This document shows positions 13,287 to 26,379 of a stretch of DNA of 64,000 bases, piece by piece (the first letter of the stretch is position 1; every line of letters begins with the position of its first letter). The position numbers were made by a program, and so were the translations under genes. Source of the stretch: Epichloe hybrida. Lineage: Eukaryota; Ascomycota; Sordariomycetes; Hypocreales; Clavicipitaceae. The stretch is taken from positions 806,001-870,000 of the forward strand of contig JAFEKR010000008.1 of the NCBI GenBank assembly GCA_019022495.1, read 5' to 3'. The notes under the pieces were generated by a model, which was not told where the DNA came from, made no database searches, and was given only the letters and a program-made list of their open reading frames with translations.

Positions 13287-13432
13287 TAGTAAAATACCTT
13301 TAGGGGAGGAAAATACCCTAGTCTTAATATATTAAAGAAAATATAGTAAGATACCTTTAGGGGAGGAAAATGCCCTAGTCTTAGTAAAAAGGCTTAGTAA
13401 GATACCTTTAGGGGAGGAAAATGCCCTAGTTA
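13287..13432 (+). repeat. Threefold repeat of about 51-57 bp inside Gypsy pol
   Basis: Three successive copies of a segment containing ATACCTTTAGGGGAGGAAAAT followed by CCCTAGT start near 13,287, 13,345 and 13,396. They lie between the RNase H region and the integrase zinc finger, i.e. in the Pol linker. They could be an expansion in the linker of the active element or a later slippage event. Confidence 0.8.
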
Positions 13433-16400
13433 CTATAAAGAGAGCTCTAGAGGCTAGAGTAGCCTAGTTAAGAGGCTAGTTAGCTACTGTAAATCTAGTG
13501 AAAGATTAGCTAAATAAGGGTAATTTCTAGGAGAAGGTAGTATATATCTAAGATATTAGCATAGTATAAGAGATATAGGAGACTATTAAGCCACTAAATC
13601 CTTACTAATCTAGGCTAAATAAACCATTAGCGTAATTACTATAGAAGGCGTAGGATTAAGATCTAGATTTATAGAGGTAAAATAGTAAGATTAATAATTC
13701 CCTAGTAAGAGGTAAGGGAAAAGCTAGTCTATAGTTATGTAGTATAAGGGGCCTTCTAATATACTAAGACTAGGTAGTTATTCCCTAGGAGCTTATCTTA
13801 TAAAAGGAGCTTCTATAGCTACACTATAATAATTTACTAGTAAGTTACTTTAGGACTAAACACACTCTTAAGCTATTAAAGCATTACTTCTAGTAGCCTA
13901 GTATAAATAAGTTAGTATCTAACTATATTATAAGCTATAGGGTTTACTAGTAAGTAGTGGCTAGAAGGCATTACCTATATAAAAGCCTTAAATCCTTGCT
14001 AATACCGCGGTAACTATAGGTAGAAATCTTAATAGATTTTATTATAGGATTACTAGTTGCCTAAGCAAGTAAACAAGAGACTAACGTAATCCTAGTGATT
14101 ATAGACTAATTTACTAAGTACTTTGTTTTCTTACCTATAACTATAATAATTAATATAGCTAAACTAGTAAAGCTTTTCTATAAGGAGATTAAACTAAGGT
14201 TTAGGGCACTAGAGGGCATTGTATCTAATAGGGGATTAGTCTTTATAAGCTAATTCTAGTTAGACCTATGCTACTTATTATACATAAAGTAAAGGCTTTT
14301 TATAGCGTTTTACCCCTAAACTAATAGGTAAATAAAGAGAATAAACTAGGTGCTTAAGTATTACCTTTAATGCTTTATAGCTAATAACTAATAGATATAG
14401 CCTAAGCTACTCCTAATAGCCTAATTTACCTATAATAATATAGTAAATAGGACTATAGGCTACTCTCCTAATTACTCCCTTATAGGCTATTTACCTAAGT
14501 TTTACCTAGCTCTTAGGGATAAGACTAAAGAAGGGGAGGTGCTAGAAGCCTATGTATATATTATAAAGCTATATAAAGTTAGAGAGTAGCTAAAGTAAAA
14601 CTAGGTAAAAGCTACTAAGACCTAAGTAAAGTACTATAACTAGTATTACTAGCTATTAACGCTAAAAAGAGGTAACCTAGTATTACTATTAGCAAAGAAT
14701 ATTAGGCTTAAGGATATAAAATAGAAGCTAATCCCTAGATTTATTAGACTATTTTAAGTACTTAATGCTATAGGAAAATAAGCATATAGACTTATATTAC
14801 CTAAAAAATATAGTTAGCTATATAATATATTCTATATTAGCCTATTAGAGCTATAGAATTACTATAAAGACACTAAAGATAAGGAAATGCTAATACTAGA
14901 CTTAGAGAATAAAGATAATAAGTATAAAGTTAAGGAGGTTAAGGACTATAAGAAAACCTATAAAGGTAATAAATACCTAGTAAAATAGAAGGGTTAGCTA
15001 AGCAAATATAACTAATAGGTTTTAGTAAATAACATAGAAGGCACTTAACGCGTAATTTAAGTATTTTACTAAAGTAAGTCTAGTAAGAAAGGTAATAACA
15101 TAGGATTAAAGCACTAATAAAGAAATATAAATACGCTGTAAAAAAGGCCTAACCTTATTAGTTACTATAAAAACTATTACCTAAAGGCCTAGGTTATGCT
15201 ACTAAATAATAAAGGAAAACACGCCTAAAGTATAGGTAAAATAATAGGAAAACCCTTTATTATAGCTCTTATATAGGAGACTATAGTCTAGCTATTAAAG
15301 CTATACTTTACCTAGTTCTTATTGCCTTAAATCACTTTCTCTATAGTGTAGTAAAAGCAGTAAACCACTATAACCTAGGCTATATACCTAGGGTTAGAGG
15401 GCTAGAGCTAAAGGACTATTCTTACCTTCTAGATAGATATAGTATCCTTAGGGTTTTCCTATAGAAAAGTTAGTAAAGACTAAGTAAAGAATAAGGGAAA
15501 GCTATATATAAACTAAAAAAGGGGGAAAGGAAGCTATAGCTACTAAGAAAACTTATAGTTATTACTATAAAACTAGATAGTTCTAGTATAAGATAGAGGT
15601 AGCCTATATAGAAAGGTTAGTAAGAAATAGGTAGAAAATAAGTAACTTAACGCACTTAATATGCCTTTATAGCACTAGTTAACCTAAAGGTAACGCGGTG
15701 TGTAGTGTTAGTATAGTTAAAACCTATTACTAAGTTTAAGATATACATAGTAAAGCTATAGTAAGTTATATCTAAAAACATAGGGACACCCTCCTTATCC
15801 TTAGTGGTAATAGTAGTGTTTATAAGGGCCTAAACTTATTTATAAATAACTAAAAGGTCCTAGAAGTTACTAGCTAAAGTTAGCATAGCCTAGTATAGAA
15901 AAGTTAGCGATTTACAGCTATAGGATAATAAAATACTAAGTAACTTACTATCTTATATATATTACTATATTTATTACACTAAATGTAATGTTTTAATTAT
16001 TTTCCTTTAGCTACTATACTAACTAAAGAATAGGGGAAACTATATATAATTACTAGTAAAAGGATCTTAATTAGCAAGTGCTTCTTAAAGTCTAGGTACC
16101 TAGTCTAAAGATAGTGTATATATAAGTAAATATAGAAGTAAATTATATCTAGCTCTATAGCAAAAGGATATGGATTAAGAGTTAAAGAGTTAAGGTAAAT
16201 AAAGTGTAAATAAGGTTAATTAAGGATAACTATATTTACTAAAGGAAAAAGTTTATAATATAATATGGAGTTATAGATAAATTTATATATAAGCGCTATC
16301 TATTATTTATTATTATTTTAATTTAGCTAATACTTAGCGAATAGCTATAGGGTACCTAGTAAAAGCTATTTAGGAGCCTAGCTATAAGTAAGGGGGCAAT

Positions 16401-16598
16401 TATAAGGCCTTACTTATAATAATAGGTGCACCTACGCGCCCTATAGGCTAGTGAGGCCTTAGGGCTAGGTTTACGTAACACTAGCGAGCTGCTAGCTATA
16501 AGACAGTGACTCGCACGCATAACGCATTTAGACCTAGCAAGCTTTAGTTAATATACCAGAGCCCCTATACCTCTTGCCTAGCTACCATTGTTCTCACA
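16401..16598 (+). repeat. Gypsy 3' LTR
   Basis: 198 bp, starting TATAAGGCC (mutated from TGTGAGGCC) and ending TCTCACA. It is the same length as the 5' LTR. Comparing the two LTRs shows mostly C-to-T and G-to-A differences, as RIP predicts. Confidence 0.9.
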
Positions 16599-17853
16599 AT
16601 TAGTTATAGAGGTAAGTCCCAGTATATTATCTAGGTGCCTTTGCTTTATAATTATAAGGTTATTATATTAGTATATATTTAGTTTAATAAAAACTCCTTC
16701 TTTAAGCTAGAAGAAAAGCTAGAATTAGCTTAAAAGGAGAAAATATTAATAATTATATTACTTAAAAAGCTTAAAGCTAAAGACCTTAATAAAGAGATTA
16801 GTTAAGATCTTATAAAAATAGAACTTAAAGAGAATAATTCTATCTTTTTACTATTAGCTATAGGCTAGGAAAATAAGTAGTTTAAAGTAAAAACACCTCC
16901 TTATATAATAGGGAATAAAGAGAACCTTTTTAGTGTACTTTTAACCCCTTTTAACTTCTCTTAAAAGGCACTAGTTACTATAGAGAACTTAAAGCTTTAA
17001 GTATAAGGTAATAATACGCTATTTTATAAGATTAATAAATTTATATATAAAGTAATAACTAAATATATAGAGACTACTATAAAGACTAGTAAAATTACTA
17101 CTAAAGGTAATAAGGCTATAGAGAATTATAGTTCTTATAATAATAGTATTAATTTAAATAATATTATAACTAGAAAACGCTAAAAAAGGAAATAAGAAAA
17201 GCTAGGTAAGTATAGTTTTTTTTGCTTTTTTAATAGTATTATAAGGTACTTAATATAGTTTATATATTAAGGATATACCTCTAGAACTTACTTATTATTA
17301 TTAGGTAATAGCCTTAGTATATTATAATTACTAGAAGAAAGTAATTATAAAGGAGCTTTTAAAGCTTTTATTCTTAAACTACTAGGAGAATATACTAGAT
17401 AAATTATTTAATTATAAGGAGATTATTAACCTTAGATAGGTTTTTAAGTATAAAACTAATAAAAAGAGTATAGTTATAAAGTTTAAGGCTTAAATAGTTA
17501 TATAAGGTAACTAATAACTAAAGAATAACCTTAATAACTATACTATAATACTTACTTCTTAATTTTTATATATATTACTTACTATTTACTACACTAATAA
17601 TCTTAATATATATTAATATAATATTTAAAATACCTTCCTATATATAAAACTTAAAGAACTTATTTTCTATAAGCTACTAAAGGGTATAAATATATAAGGT
17701 TATCTCTAGAAAATAATAAGAGTATTATATAGGCTATAGGAAGCTTCTTAATAATAGTTTCTATACCTAATATAATTCCTATTAAATCTAGGCTTTATCT
17801 AAGAAAAGGAAGACTTATATATCTTTATAAAAAGCAGATTTATCCTATTCTTT

Positions 17854-17866
17854 TATATAGATAATA
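17854..17866. repeat. 13-bp target-site duplication of the LINE, left copy
   Basis: TATATAGATAATA, identical to 24,440-24,452. Joining the two flanks restores continuous Copia homology across the RT box. Confidence 0.8.
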
Positions 17867-20800
17867 AACCTTTGCATACTTTTCCGCACTGACTCTAAGG
17901 TTCGGAATTGCCTCTAAAATATAAATCACATTAATATTTAAAATCCTTACCTTTATTTCTCCCCCCCTATAATATTACACTATAATAAAGCTAGTGGTAA
18001 GAGTGTAAATAAGACACTAATAGTAATTAATATAAGCTTAAGGGGGCTAGCTTAGAGTAACCACTACCTAAACATAAGAATAGGATAGTTTAATATCTAA
18101 AGAAGTAAAGATAACCTAATAGTAAACTAAAACTAATTTACATACCCTAAAGACATGAAATATTATAATAAGATTACTAGCCTTATCCTAAGTAATAAAG
18201 TTACCTAAGTATAGCGTATTATACTTACTATAGCTAACTAGGTAGTAAACCACGCCTAAGCTAAAATAAGAACTATAAATACTAATAATAGTAATATCTA
18301 TACTACTAAAGAAGCATTAAAAATAGCCCTTAAGGAGGCTATTAGGGAGGAAGCTAAAGATAATAACTCCCTAACCTAGGCTAGTATTATAGCTAGGCCT
18401 GCCCTAAAATAACTAAATACTAACCCCCCCTCTCTCTAGGTCCCTAGAAGATAATATAAAGAAGTACTTATAAAAGGAAACACTATATAAGAATTACTCT
18501 AGTCTAAGGGCATAGAAGATATAGTTATAGCTATAAATAAAGCTATTAGGTAAGCCTTAGTAGTAATAGCTAGAAGACTCCCTAGTAGGGATATAATTAT
18601 TACCTTTAAAGGAAACGTAGTGTAATATAAAGAAAACTAAAAATAGATTACTAAAGTGTTTAGCCTAGAGGTAGCTATTTACTACTATGTACTTAGCGTT
18701 ATTATTAAGGGTTTCCTAATAAAGTATATATCTATTAAGAACCTAGTAATAGAAATTAGAAAAGTAAATAAAGTAAATATAATTAAGGTAACTATAAGAT
18801 ACCCCTAGGGTAAGAATACCTAGTAAACTACCCTAATTCTTAGACTAGCTAAAGTTAAAGATACTAATAAAATATACTAAGATAAAATAGTCTTTAAAGC
18901 GAAGCTATTCTAAACTAAACTATATAATAAGACCTTATAACCTAGATAGTACTATAACTACTTTTAAATAGGATATATTACTAAGTTTTATAAGGTAATA
19001 CTAAGGTATAGTAAGTATAAAGCTAGCTAGTATAAAGATAGTAAGGTATTATACCTAATAATAAATAGATAACTTAAGGAAAACTATATCCTATGCTTTA
19101 GACTATACCTAGCCTAGTCTAGAGATTACCTAGTACTAAAAGAGAAGTAAAATATAGTAAAGGCTAGTTACCTAGAATAACTATCCTGCTTTACCTCTAG
19201 CTCCCCTAGTAAAAACCTAGCTCTAGCCTAAGAGAGAGCTAGTATAGCTATAAAACCTATAGTAATAATAGGAAAAAAGAGAGGTTAACCTATAAACGCA
19301 AAGTAAAGCGCTAAATAGCTAAAAGCTAGGAGTATTAGGCACTATATAGAATAACTTAAGGCTAGAATAAAACTAGTATAGGATAGCTAAGACTTACTAC
19401 TACCCCCCTAATTAATATAGTAATATTATAAGTTCTCTTTTAAAATATAAATAAGAAGGATAGCCTAATATACATTACACTCTATTACTAAACTAATATA
19501 GATATAATAGTAATCTAAGAGTAAGAATATATAAAATATCTATAGCCCTTTACACTAAGCCTTACTTAGTTCTAACTTACATACTATAATAGGTATAATG
19601 CTATATATATTAATAAGAAATATAATATAAGGTTATAGTTAGCCTAAGGAGGGCCTAACTAGTTACTAGTGGAAATTTATAGGATTAATATCTATTCCCT
19701 TTATTTAGAAAGTTATAGTAATAACTAGAACACCCTTATATAAGATATTAATATAAAGACACTATATAACTAAAGCGTATTTATAAGAGATTTTAACTAA
19801 AAGCATCCCCTCTAGGATAGGCTAGATAGAACTACTAATAAAGTAAATAAGCTACTAGAACTTATAAGCTAGTAAAGGCTTAGACTAGTAATGCCCTAAG
19901 GGGAACTAACTAGATAATATAAGGATAATAGGGATAGTACTATAGACTTAGCGTAAGTAACCCTAGATATCTAAGTTTACTATAAAGGAGTAAAAGACCT
20001 TACTAAATCTAACTATATCCTATAGCTAATTAGTATTTTCACTAGCCTATAAGATAATATCCTATAGGCCCTTAGATATATGTAAAATATAATAGATAAA
20101 CTGTATATAAAGGCAAAGGTAATGGTATGCTTTTAACCTAAAAACGCCCTAGATCTATAAGATAAAGAAGGGATAGATATGTATACTACCTAGCTTATTA
20201 TAAACCTTTAATAAATAGTAGATAAAGGAGCCCTATAGAAGCCCTAGGGGCTCCCTAGCTTAAAGGCATAGTAGTTAAGAATAGCTAAAGAGGTAGTTAC
20301 TAAAGCTAAATAAGTAAAGAGATAATAAAGATAATAAAGAATAAAAGTAAACTAGTAAGCTTATACTAAGGCAAATAAGGACTAAGAATAGGTTATTAAA
20401 ACTAAGAGAAAAAACATATAAAAAGACACCCTATAAAAAGCTAATATATAGAGAAAGGATAAGGGAGTGTAAAGACTAGAGAGATAGGCCTAGCTTTAAA
20501 GCTAAGCCCCCCTAGAACTACCTAGGCTACTAGAGCTAAAAAGGACTAAAAATAACCTAAACCTAGCTACTATATATAAGGATAAAGTAAGTATACTAGC
20601 ACTAAGGTTTTTCCCTAAGCTTATAGTAAACCTCTCCTAAATCCTAGACCTTACCTTCCTAGAGCTAGATAACGCACTATTCCTAGATAATAACTAGTTT
20701 AGACTAGAAGAGATATTAGACATTATATTAGATATAGCTAGCTAGAAAGCACTAGGTAATAATAAGCTCCTAGTAAGCCTTATTAAGGCCTATAATAAGC

Positions 20801-23800
20801 TAGTAAAAGAAGCTATAGTTTAGCTTCTAAATGCTATCCTTAAAGTAAGGTATTTCCTAGCTTAATTCTAGACTACTAGAGTAGTAGTAATTAGGAAACT
20901 AGGTAAGATAATAAAAGAAATAAGAAAGGCTAATGCTTAGAGGCCTATCTCCTTACTAAATATTATAGGAAAAATTATAGAAGTAGTAATTATAAAGTAA
21001 CTTATAGCCTTTACTAAGGCAAAAGGACTTCTCCTAGAGCTATAGATAAGGAATAGGATAAATAAGTTAATAAAGACTATAATTAAGGTCTTAGTAAAGT
21101 GCGTAAGAGAGGCCTAGAGTAAGGGTAAAATTGCCTTACTTACTTAGATAAATATCTTATTTACTTTTAATAAAGTTAGCTACCTATACTTAATTTACTT
21201 ACTAATCCTAATAAAAATCCCTTACTAGCTAATAGCTATAATATAAAGCTTCCTAGTAAATAGAATAAGCTAGCTTAGCTTTAATAAAGAACTCTTTAGA
21301 CTCTTTAAGATTAAGGCTAGTACCCTATAAGGATCTTCCCTTTTACTAATTCTTTTTTTCCTTTACTTTATAAAACTTTATATATACCTCTAGGCTATCC
21401 TAGGTATAGTAGTAATTAGATTTACTAATAATATAAATATTATAGTATTTAGTAAAAACATAGTATAAACCTAGAGAAAACTTAAGATTACTTAGAAGAT
21501 TTATAAGAAATAGGTAAAAGAGGTAAAAGTAAAGTTTAACCTAGTAAAAACTAAACTATATACTTTAGTAAGGCCTATAGGCCCCTATAGGCTAGGGTTT
21601 AGCTTAGTATAAAGGAGATAGTGCTAATAGAGGTATACTAATTCCTTAGGGTATAGGTAAATAGGAAACTTAACTAAAGTACTTATAAGAATATCCTTAA
21701 GGGAAAACTAGCCTAGTAGTAGCTTATACTCTTTATATTAGTAGCATTAGTATAGGGCGTTAGCTTTAGAGATACCTAGCTTATATATATATAGGTAATC
21801 TAGCCTATTCTTACCTATAGGGTAAGCGCTTACTATACCCTAACTAAGAAAGGAGGAAAACTATAAGGAATAGTTAGAAGTTTTATAGTAAACTAATTAA
21901 CTTATCTTTAGACTATAGCTAGAGTATTTAAGGCTATACTAATTACTTAGCTAAAAGTTAAAACCTATATCCCCCCCTTAGACCTTTACCTAAATAAGAT
22001 AAAGTAAAAGTTTAAGGAAAGGATTATACTTAGTAAAATAATAAATAAGATATAGGCTATAGCTAACTTAGTGTAAATAGTACTATAATATAAAAGAAAA
22101 CCCTTACTTACTAATAATAAACTAGATATATAACTATATAAGGAGTAAAAGAAAAGATAGGAAAACTAGTATTCTAATAGGCAATAGAGATAATATAAGC
22201 ATAGGAAAGAGCTAATAAAGAACTACTTACTTACTTATAACCTAAAGGAAATCTAGAAATTTCACACTAGGCTTAATAAGTATATCTCCTCTATAATAGT
22301 ATAATTATATATAGGAAAGATTAGCCTTAATAAGTTCCTTTTCTAAAGGTATATTCCTAGAGTAGCTTTACCCCTATATAGCTATAGTTATATAGTTAAA
22401 GACTAGTACTATATAATTATTAACTACACTAACTATAACTATAGACACCCCTAAATAAAATAGCCTAGAGACATATAAAAGGTAAGGCTAGCCCTAGATA
22501 ATCCCCTAAAGGCAAGATATATTATAAAGTGATTCCTTAGTATAAGAAGACTTTAATACTATATATTAGTATAAGACCTAGCCTTTAGTTAATATAAACT
22601 AGGGGAGGATCTAGGCTACCCTAAAGGTAACTAAACTAACTAATAAATAAATACTATAAATAACTAGAGAGAGGCACTAGGTAAAATAGTATAGCTATAG
22701 AGGTAGGCTAAATATAAGGTAAAATCACACTATAATAAGAAGACTATAAGTCTAAAATAGTTATTAGATTAATTTTAAGTTAAAAAGCTATAGGTATTAT
22801 TTTACACTAGCTTATTACCGCCCCTTTACTAACCTAGAATTAGCCTTATTTCTCCTTAGGAATAGGGATTATATTCTCTATTACCTTACTCTTACCCTTA
22901 GCTAATAGGCTAGTAGCTAGGAGCTAGTTTATCTTTATTACTTAGGTATTAAGTTACTAGAGCTAAAAGATAACCTTATTATATTATTTCTCTATAGACC
23001 TAGACCTAGCTAGGTCTAGGCTTACTATAGTAGCGCCCTATTTTTTCTTAGTATAGTTTTTAGCATAGAGTTTCTTAACCTAAGCTATATAGTCCTCTAG
23101 GGCTTAGATAATTAAAGTTAGCTATAGAATAAAGCTACTACTAAGCTAAAGTAAAACCACTTATATTACTCCTAGTAACTATACTAGCCTAGGTCTTAAC
23201 TAATTACTAATATTCCCCTTACTAGCTAGTAATATTTAGCTATAAGCAAATTAGCACTAAAGTAAGCTTAAAATAAGCGTAGGAGTTAACATTACCTTAA
23301 TATATATGTAATTATAGACCTAATAATTAAAATAGGCGTTAGACATTACCCCTTTATATATAGATTAGCCTTACCCCTAGACTAGAAATAAACTAACTTA
23401 CTAATAATATTATAGCACTAATAGCCCTTATTTTTAATAGATTATATCTTATAGGATATACACTAGATCTCTTATAGCTTACCTAGCTACCCTAGGTTAG
23501 ACCTAGAAATAAAGCAAAATAGAGGTAAAGGGGACTTACTTCTAGGCCTTTTACCTTTACCTAATTTAATTACTTCTAGGTTAAGGACTTCCTTAAATAC
23601 TTATCTAAGGTTATAAGTTCCTAGGCAAATTAAAGCTAGAATAGCACTAAAAATAAGGTACTTATAGAGCTTAGTAATATTATAGTATGTTTTTCTATGT
23701 AAAATATTAGTATTTAAACTAGCACTAGACTAGAGAAGCCTTAAATAGCTTCTAAAAGGGATAGAAAGGAAAAGAACCTATAGGAAATTTATTATAAGAA

Positions 23801-24439
23801 AAGGAAAAAGGTTAAAACCTTAAAAGGGAAGGAGCTCTCTTTTATACTTAAGAGAGAGAGGGAGGGGGAACTAACTATAATATTAGCTAGAAAATAAAGT
23901 ATAAGATAAGTAAATATATAGGTATATAACTAATCTAGGAGAAAAACCACCTAGTTACTAGGCCTAAATTACCTACCCCTTACTATAATTAAATAAAACT
24001 ATATACTTAGACTTTATAAGATATCTAGACTAGTACTAGGTTAAATTTAGCTAAAAAGTAAGGCACTAGAAGAGTTAGAAGTAAAGTAAATAAAAAGTAA
24101 ATTATTATTATAAATCTAAATTTACTATACCCTAGGGTAAAGTAAGAGATATAGAGCTAGGTTAAAGTAAGACTAGACTAGCACTAAAGGGAGCTAGTTA
24201 GAATTACTACTACACTTTTTCCTTTCTTTTTTATTTTCTTTAGGATAAGGCTAACGTAAGCTAGTACTAAATACCTATAATTAATTATACCTAATGTGGT
24301 GTAGACCTAGAAGAGGGTTAGCGCTAGCTTGTTAATAAATATAAGGGGGTTTTTCTTCCTAGCAAAGGGTTTTCCCTCTTAACTAAGTGAATAGAGTACT
24401 AGGAATAGCTACATAGTTAGCTAGCTAGCATAAAGAATA
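17867..24439 (+). mobile_element. Tad-like LINE (non-LTR retrotransposon), RIP-degraded
   Basis: A 6.6-kb insert in the RT box of Copia-2, flanked by the 13-bp direct repeat TATATAGATAATA (17,854-17,866 and 24,440-24,452). Variable-length duplications and absence of LTRs fit target-primed insertion. With stops read through I see: ORF1 CCHC zinc knuckles near 18,940-19,060; the apurinic-type endonuclease motif DFN.KHPL.DR near 19,790-19,825; and reverse transcriptase from about 20,940 (RPIS-like start), with the catalytic box FTNN at 21,421-21,432 (FADD with both Asp changed to Asn). Domain order ORF1, EN, RT on + is that of the I/Tad group. No A-tail is obvious. The first 80 bp are nearly unmutated. 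Confidence 0.85.
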
Positions 24440-24452
24440 TATATAGATAATA
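24440..24452. repeat. 13-bp target-site duplication of the LINE, right copy
   Basis: TATATAGATAATA, identical to 17,854-17,866. Copia-2 resumes directly after it. Confidence 0.8.
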
Positions 24453-25510
24453 TTATAGTGCTATTTCTAAATAGATTTAAAGTAAAATTTAAAAAGCTAT
24501 ATAAGTAATTAATAAATAGTCTAGATATTAAAGACTAAGGTAATTTAAAGTAATTCCTAGGTATTAAAATTATTAGAAATTATAATACTAAAGAAATGTA
24601 GTTATTATAGGAATTATATATTTAAAAGATAGCTTAGAAGTTTATCCCTAATATTATTAATAATAATTTAAAGAGCTTAATTATAATACCTTAAATAATA
24701 GCTATAATTATTCTAAATAATAGTAAGGCTACTAATAAAGAGATTAATTACTATAAAGTAATTATTAGCTCTTTAGTCTATCTTTATATTATTAGAAAAC
24801 TAGATATAGCCTTTATAGCTTTAAAGCTTACCTCCTTTATAATAAACCTATTAATAAAGTATATTAAGCTTATAAAAGCTACTCTAATATATATATAAAA
24901 TATAAGAAAGCTATATATCTAATACTTAGGAGTAAATAGCTTTAATATACTATTCTCTAGCACTAATGCCTCTCTTAGTAATAACCCTAATACTTAGAAG
25001 TTAATATAAGGCTATATCTTTATTATATATAAAGCTATAATTAATTAGAAGTCTAGAAAGTAATATTATATAATAACCTTAAGTATAAAAGTAAAGCTCT
25101 TTATATTAAATTATAAAGTAAAAGAGCGTATATCTCTAGGGAGACTACTTTATAATATTAGTATATAGGTTCTTTCTCTATTAATTATTTACTATAATAA
25201 TAAGTAAATAATTTATATTATAAAATATAAGAAAGAAAGGCTTTAAACTAGTCTAAAGTATCTTAATATAAATTAAATATAGATTTAAGAATAATATACC
25301 TTAGGTAATATTAAGGTAAATTAGTTAAAGACCTTTAAGATACTTACTAATAGCTTTATAAAGCCTTTATTAAGGTAAATATATAAGAAATTCTATTACT
25401 AGATTAGCTTATAGGAGATTCCCGCTTAATTATAACACTAGAAAATTATTATAATTTTTTCTTATGCTTATAATCTTTAGCTTTAATAAATATCTTAGCT
25501 AAGGGGAGTA

Positions 25511-25739
25511 TATTAAGAAAAGCGCCTTTAAAGCTTAGGTTATATAAGGGTAGCGCGTATTAATAGGGATAAAACGTAAGGTTAGATATTAGTAAATATA
25601 ATATATTAGAAGTACCTCTATAGACTAGTTATTACTATAGCGCACTATGACCTTTAAGGTATAAAAGTTAGGTGCTGTCTGCACCTCTGATTAATCAAAT
25701 CGAACATTTTCTATCATCTACATCGACCCCTACCTGACA
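25511..25739 (+). repeat. Copia-2 3' LTR and right border of the left RIP block
   Basis: 229 bp, starting TATTAAG (mutated TGTTAGG) and ending CCTGACA. It is the same family as the Copia-1 and Copia-3 LTRs. RIP damage fades toward the right end, and from 25,740 on base composition is normal. The edge between mutated and normal DNA therefore coincides with the transposon end. Confidence 0.9.
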
Positions 25740-26241
25740 CTAATCCTAACAAAGTACACAGTCATTCTAGGCTGGTGTGTTTCTACTCAATCCAATGAAG
25801 ACGACATAGCATTGGTCTCGTCCTGAAACGATACAATCTCGGAGAGCATTTCGTCCAAAGAATGGAGAGTGGAAAGATCCGTTTTTTTTTTAAACCGCAG
25901 CGGCTGCACCGAAGGAGCTAAGCCGTCAGGGATTGTTCTGGACGGAAGCCGATTGAAGAAAACAATACTTTAAAAAATAAGAATACAACGTCCCGTTCGG
26001 TCCGAGTCCACAGACCTCTGGCGCGACTCGGTAATATTCCGTACGCGAGTGAATCCACAGCATCTGTGCTTAAGCCAGAAGAAGGGATTGTCCATCGACA
26101 ACCAGACAGCGTCACATTGCCCTGTGAATAGCAGGTCGTCATGATGACTCTCGGGCGGAAGCTTCTCGATCGAACCCGCCTTTCTATAATATATATGCTC
26201 TGCATGGCTTCCATGTGTACGGAGTACATATGTACATGCAT

Positions 26242-26379
26242 ATCTCCTTAGACTCGGTCCACCTCGTGGAGTCACGTTAACCAGGGTCTGTATGTATCTC
26301 TAGTTTACTTTTATCTAATTGGATACATATAGACCCCTGGTTAACGTGACTCCACGAGGTGGACCGAGTCTAAGGAGAT
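26242..26379. mobile_element. Hairpin (foldback/MITE-like) element, copy 1
   Basis: A 138-bp near-perfect palindrome. Its arms of 45 bp pair without mismatch from ATCTCCTTA at the left to TAAGGAGAT at the right, and pairing continues with one mismatch to about 58 bp, leaving a loop of about 22 nt. A second copy lies at 61,959-62,113 with the same termini, the same inner stem and loop, but a different outer stem. A clear target-site duplication is not visible, so the transposon class is unknown. Confidence 0.85.

Larger units (their letters stand above)
9862..16598 (+). mobile_element. Ty3/Gypsy chromovirus, RIP-degraded
   Basis: Two 198-bp LTRs and a matching 5-bp duplication ATTAG (9,857-9,861 and 16,599-16,603) bound a 6.7-kb element. 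A polypurine stretch AAGGGGGCAAT precedes the 3' LTR, so orientation is +. Recognisable with stops read through are: a CCHC zinc knuckle of Gag near 11,120-11,165; reverse transcriptase with YLDNILIF at about 12,355 (YLDD with the second Asp changed to Asn); the integrase zinc finger near 13,860-13,950; the integrase core near 14,030-14,500; and a chromodomain near 14,920-15,030 (YKVKEV...KYLVK.KG). The domain order and terminal chromodomain identify the chromovirus branch. It inserted into Copia-2. Confidence 0.9.
9803..25739 (+). mobile_element. Copia-2: Ty1/Copia remnant carrying two nested insertions
   Basis: The Copia parts are about 9,803-9,861, 16,604-17,866 and 24,453-25,739. Each matches the reverse complement of Copia-1 in the same order. 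The first gap is the Gypsy element (TSD ATTAG) and the second is the LINE (13-bp TSD), which split the reverse transcriptase exactly in its YxDD box (left side reads YIDN). The 3' LTR is 25,511-25,739, preceded by AAGGGGAG as polypurine tract. The 5' LTR is not in the window. All reading frames are closed by RIP-type stops. Confidence 0.85.
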
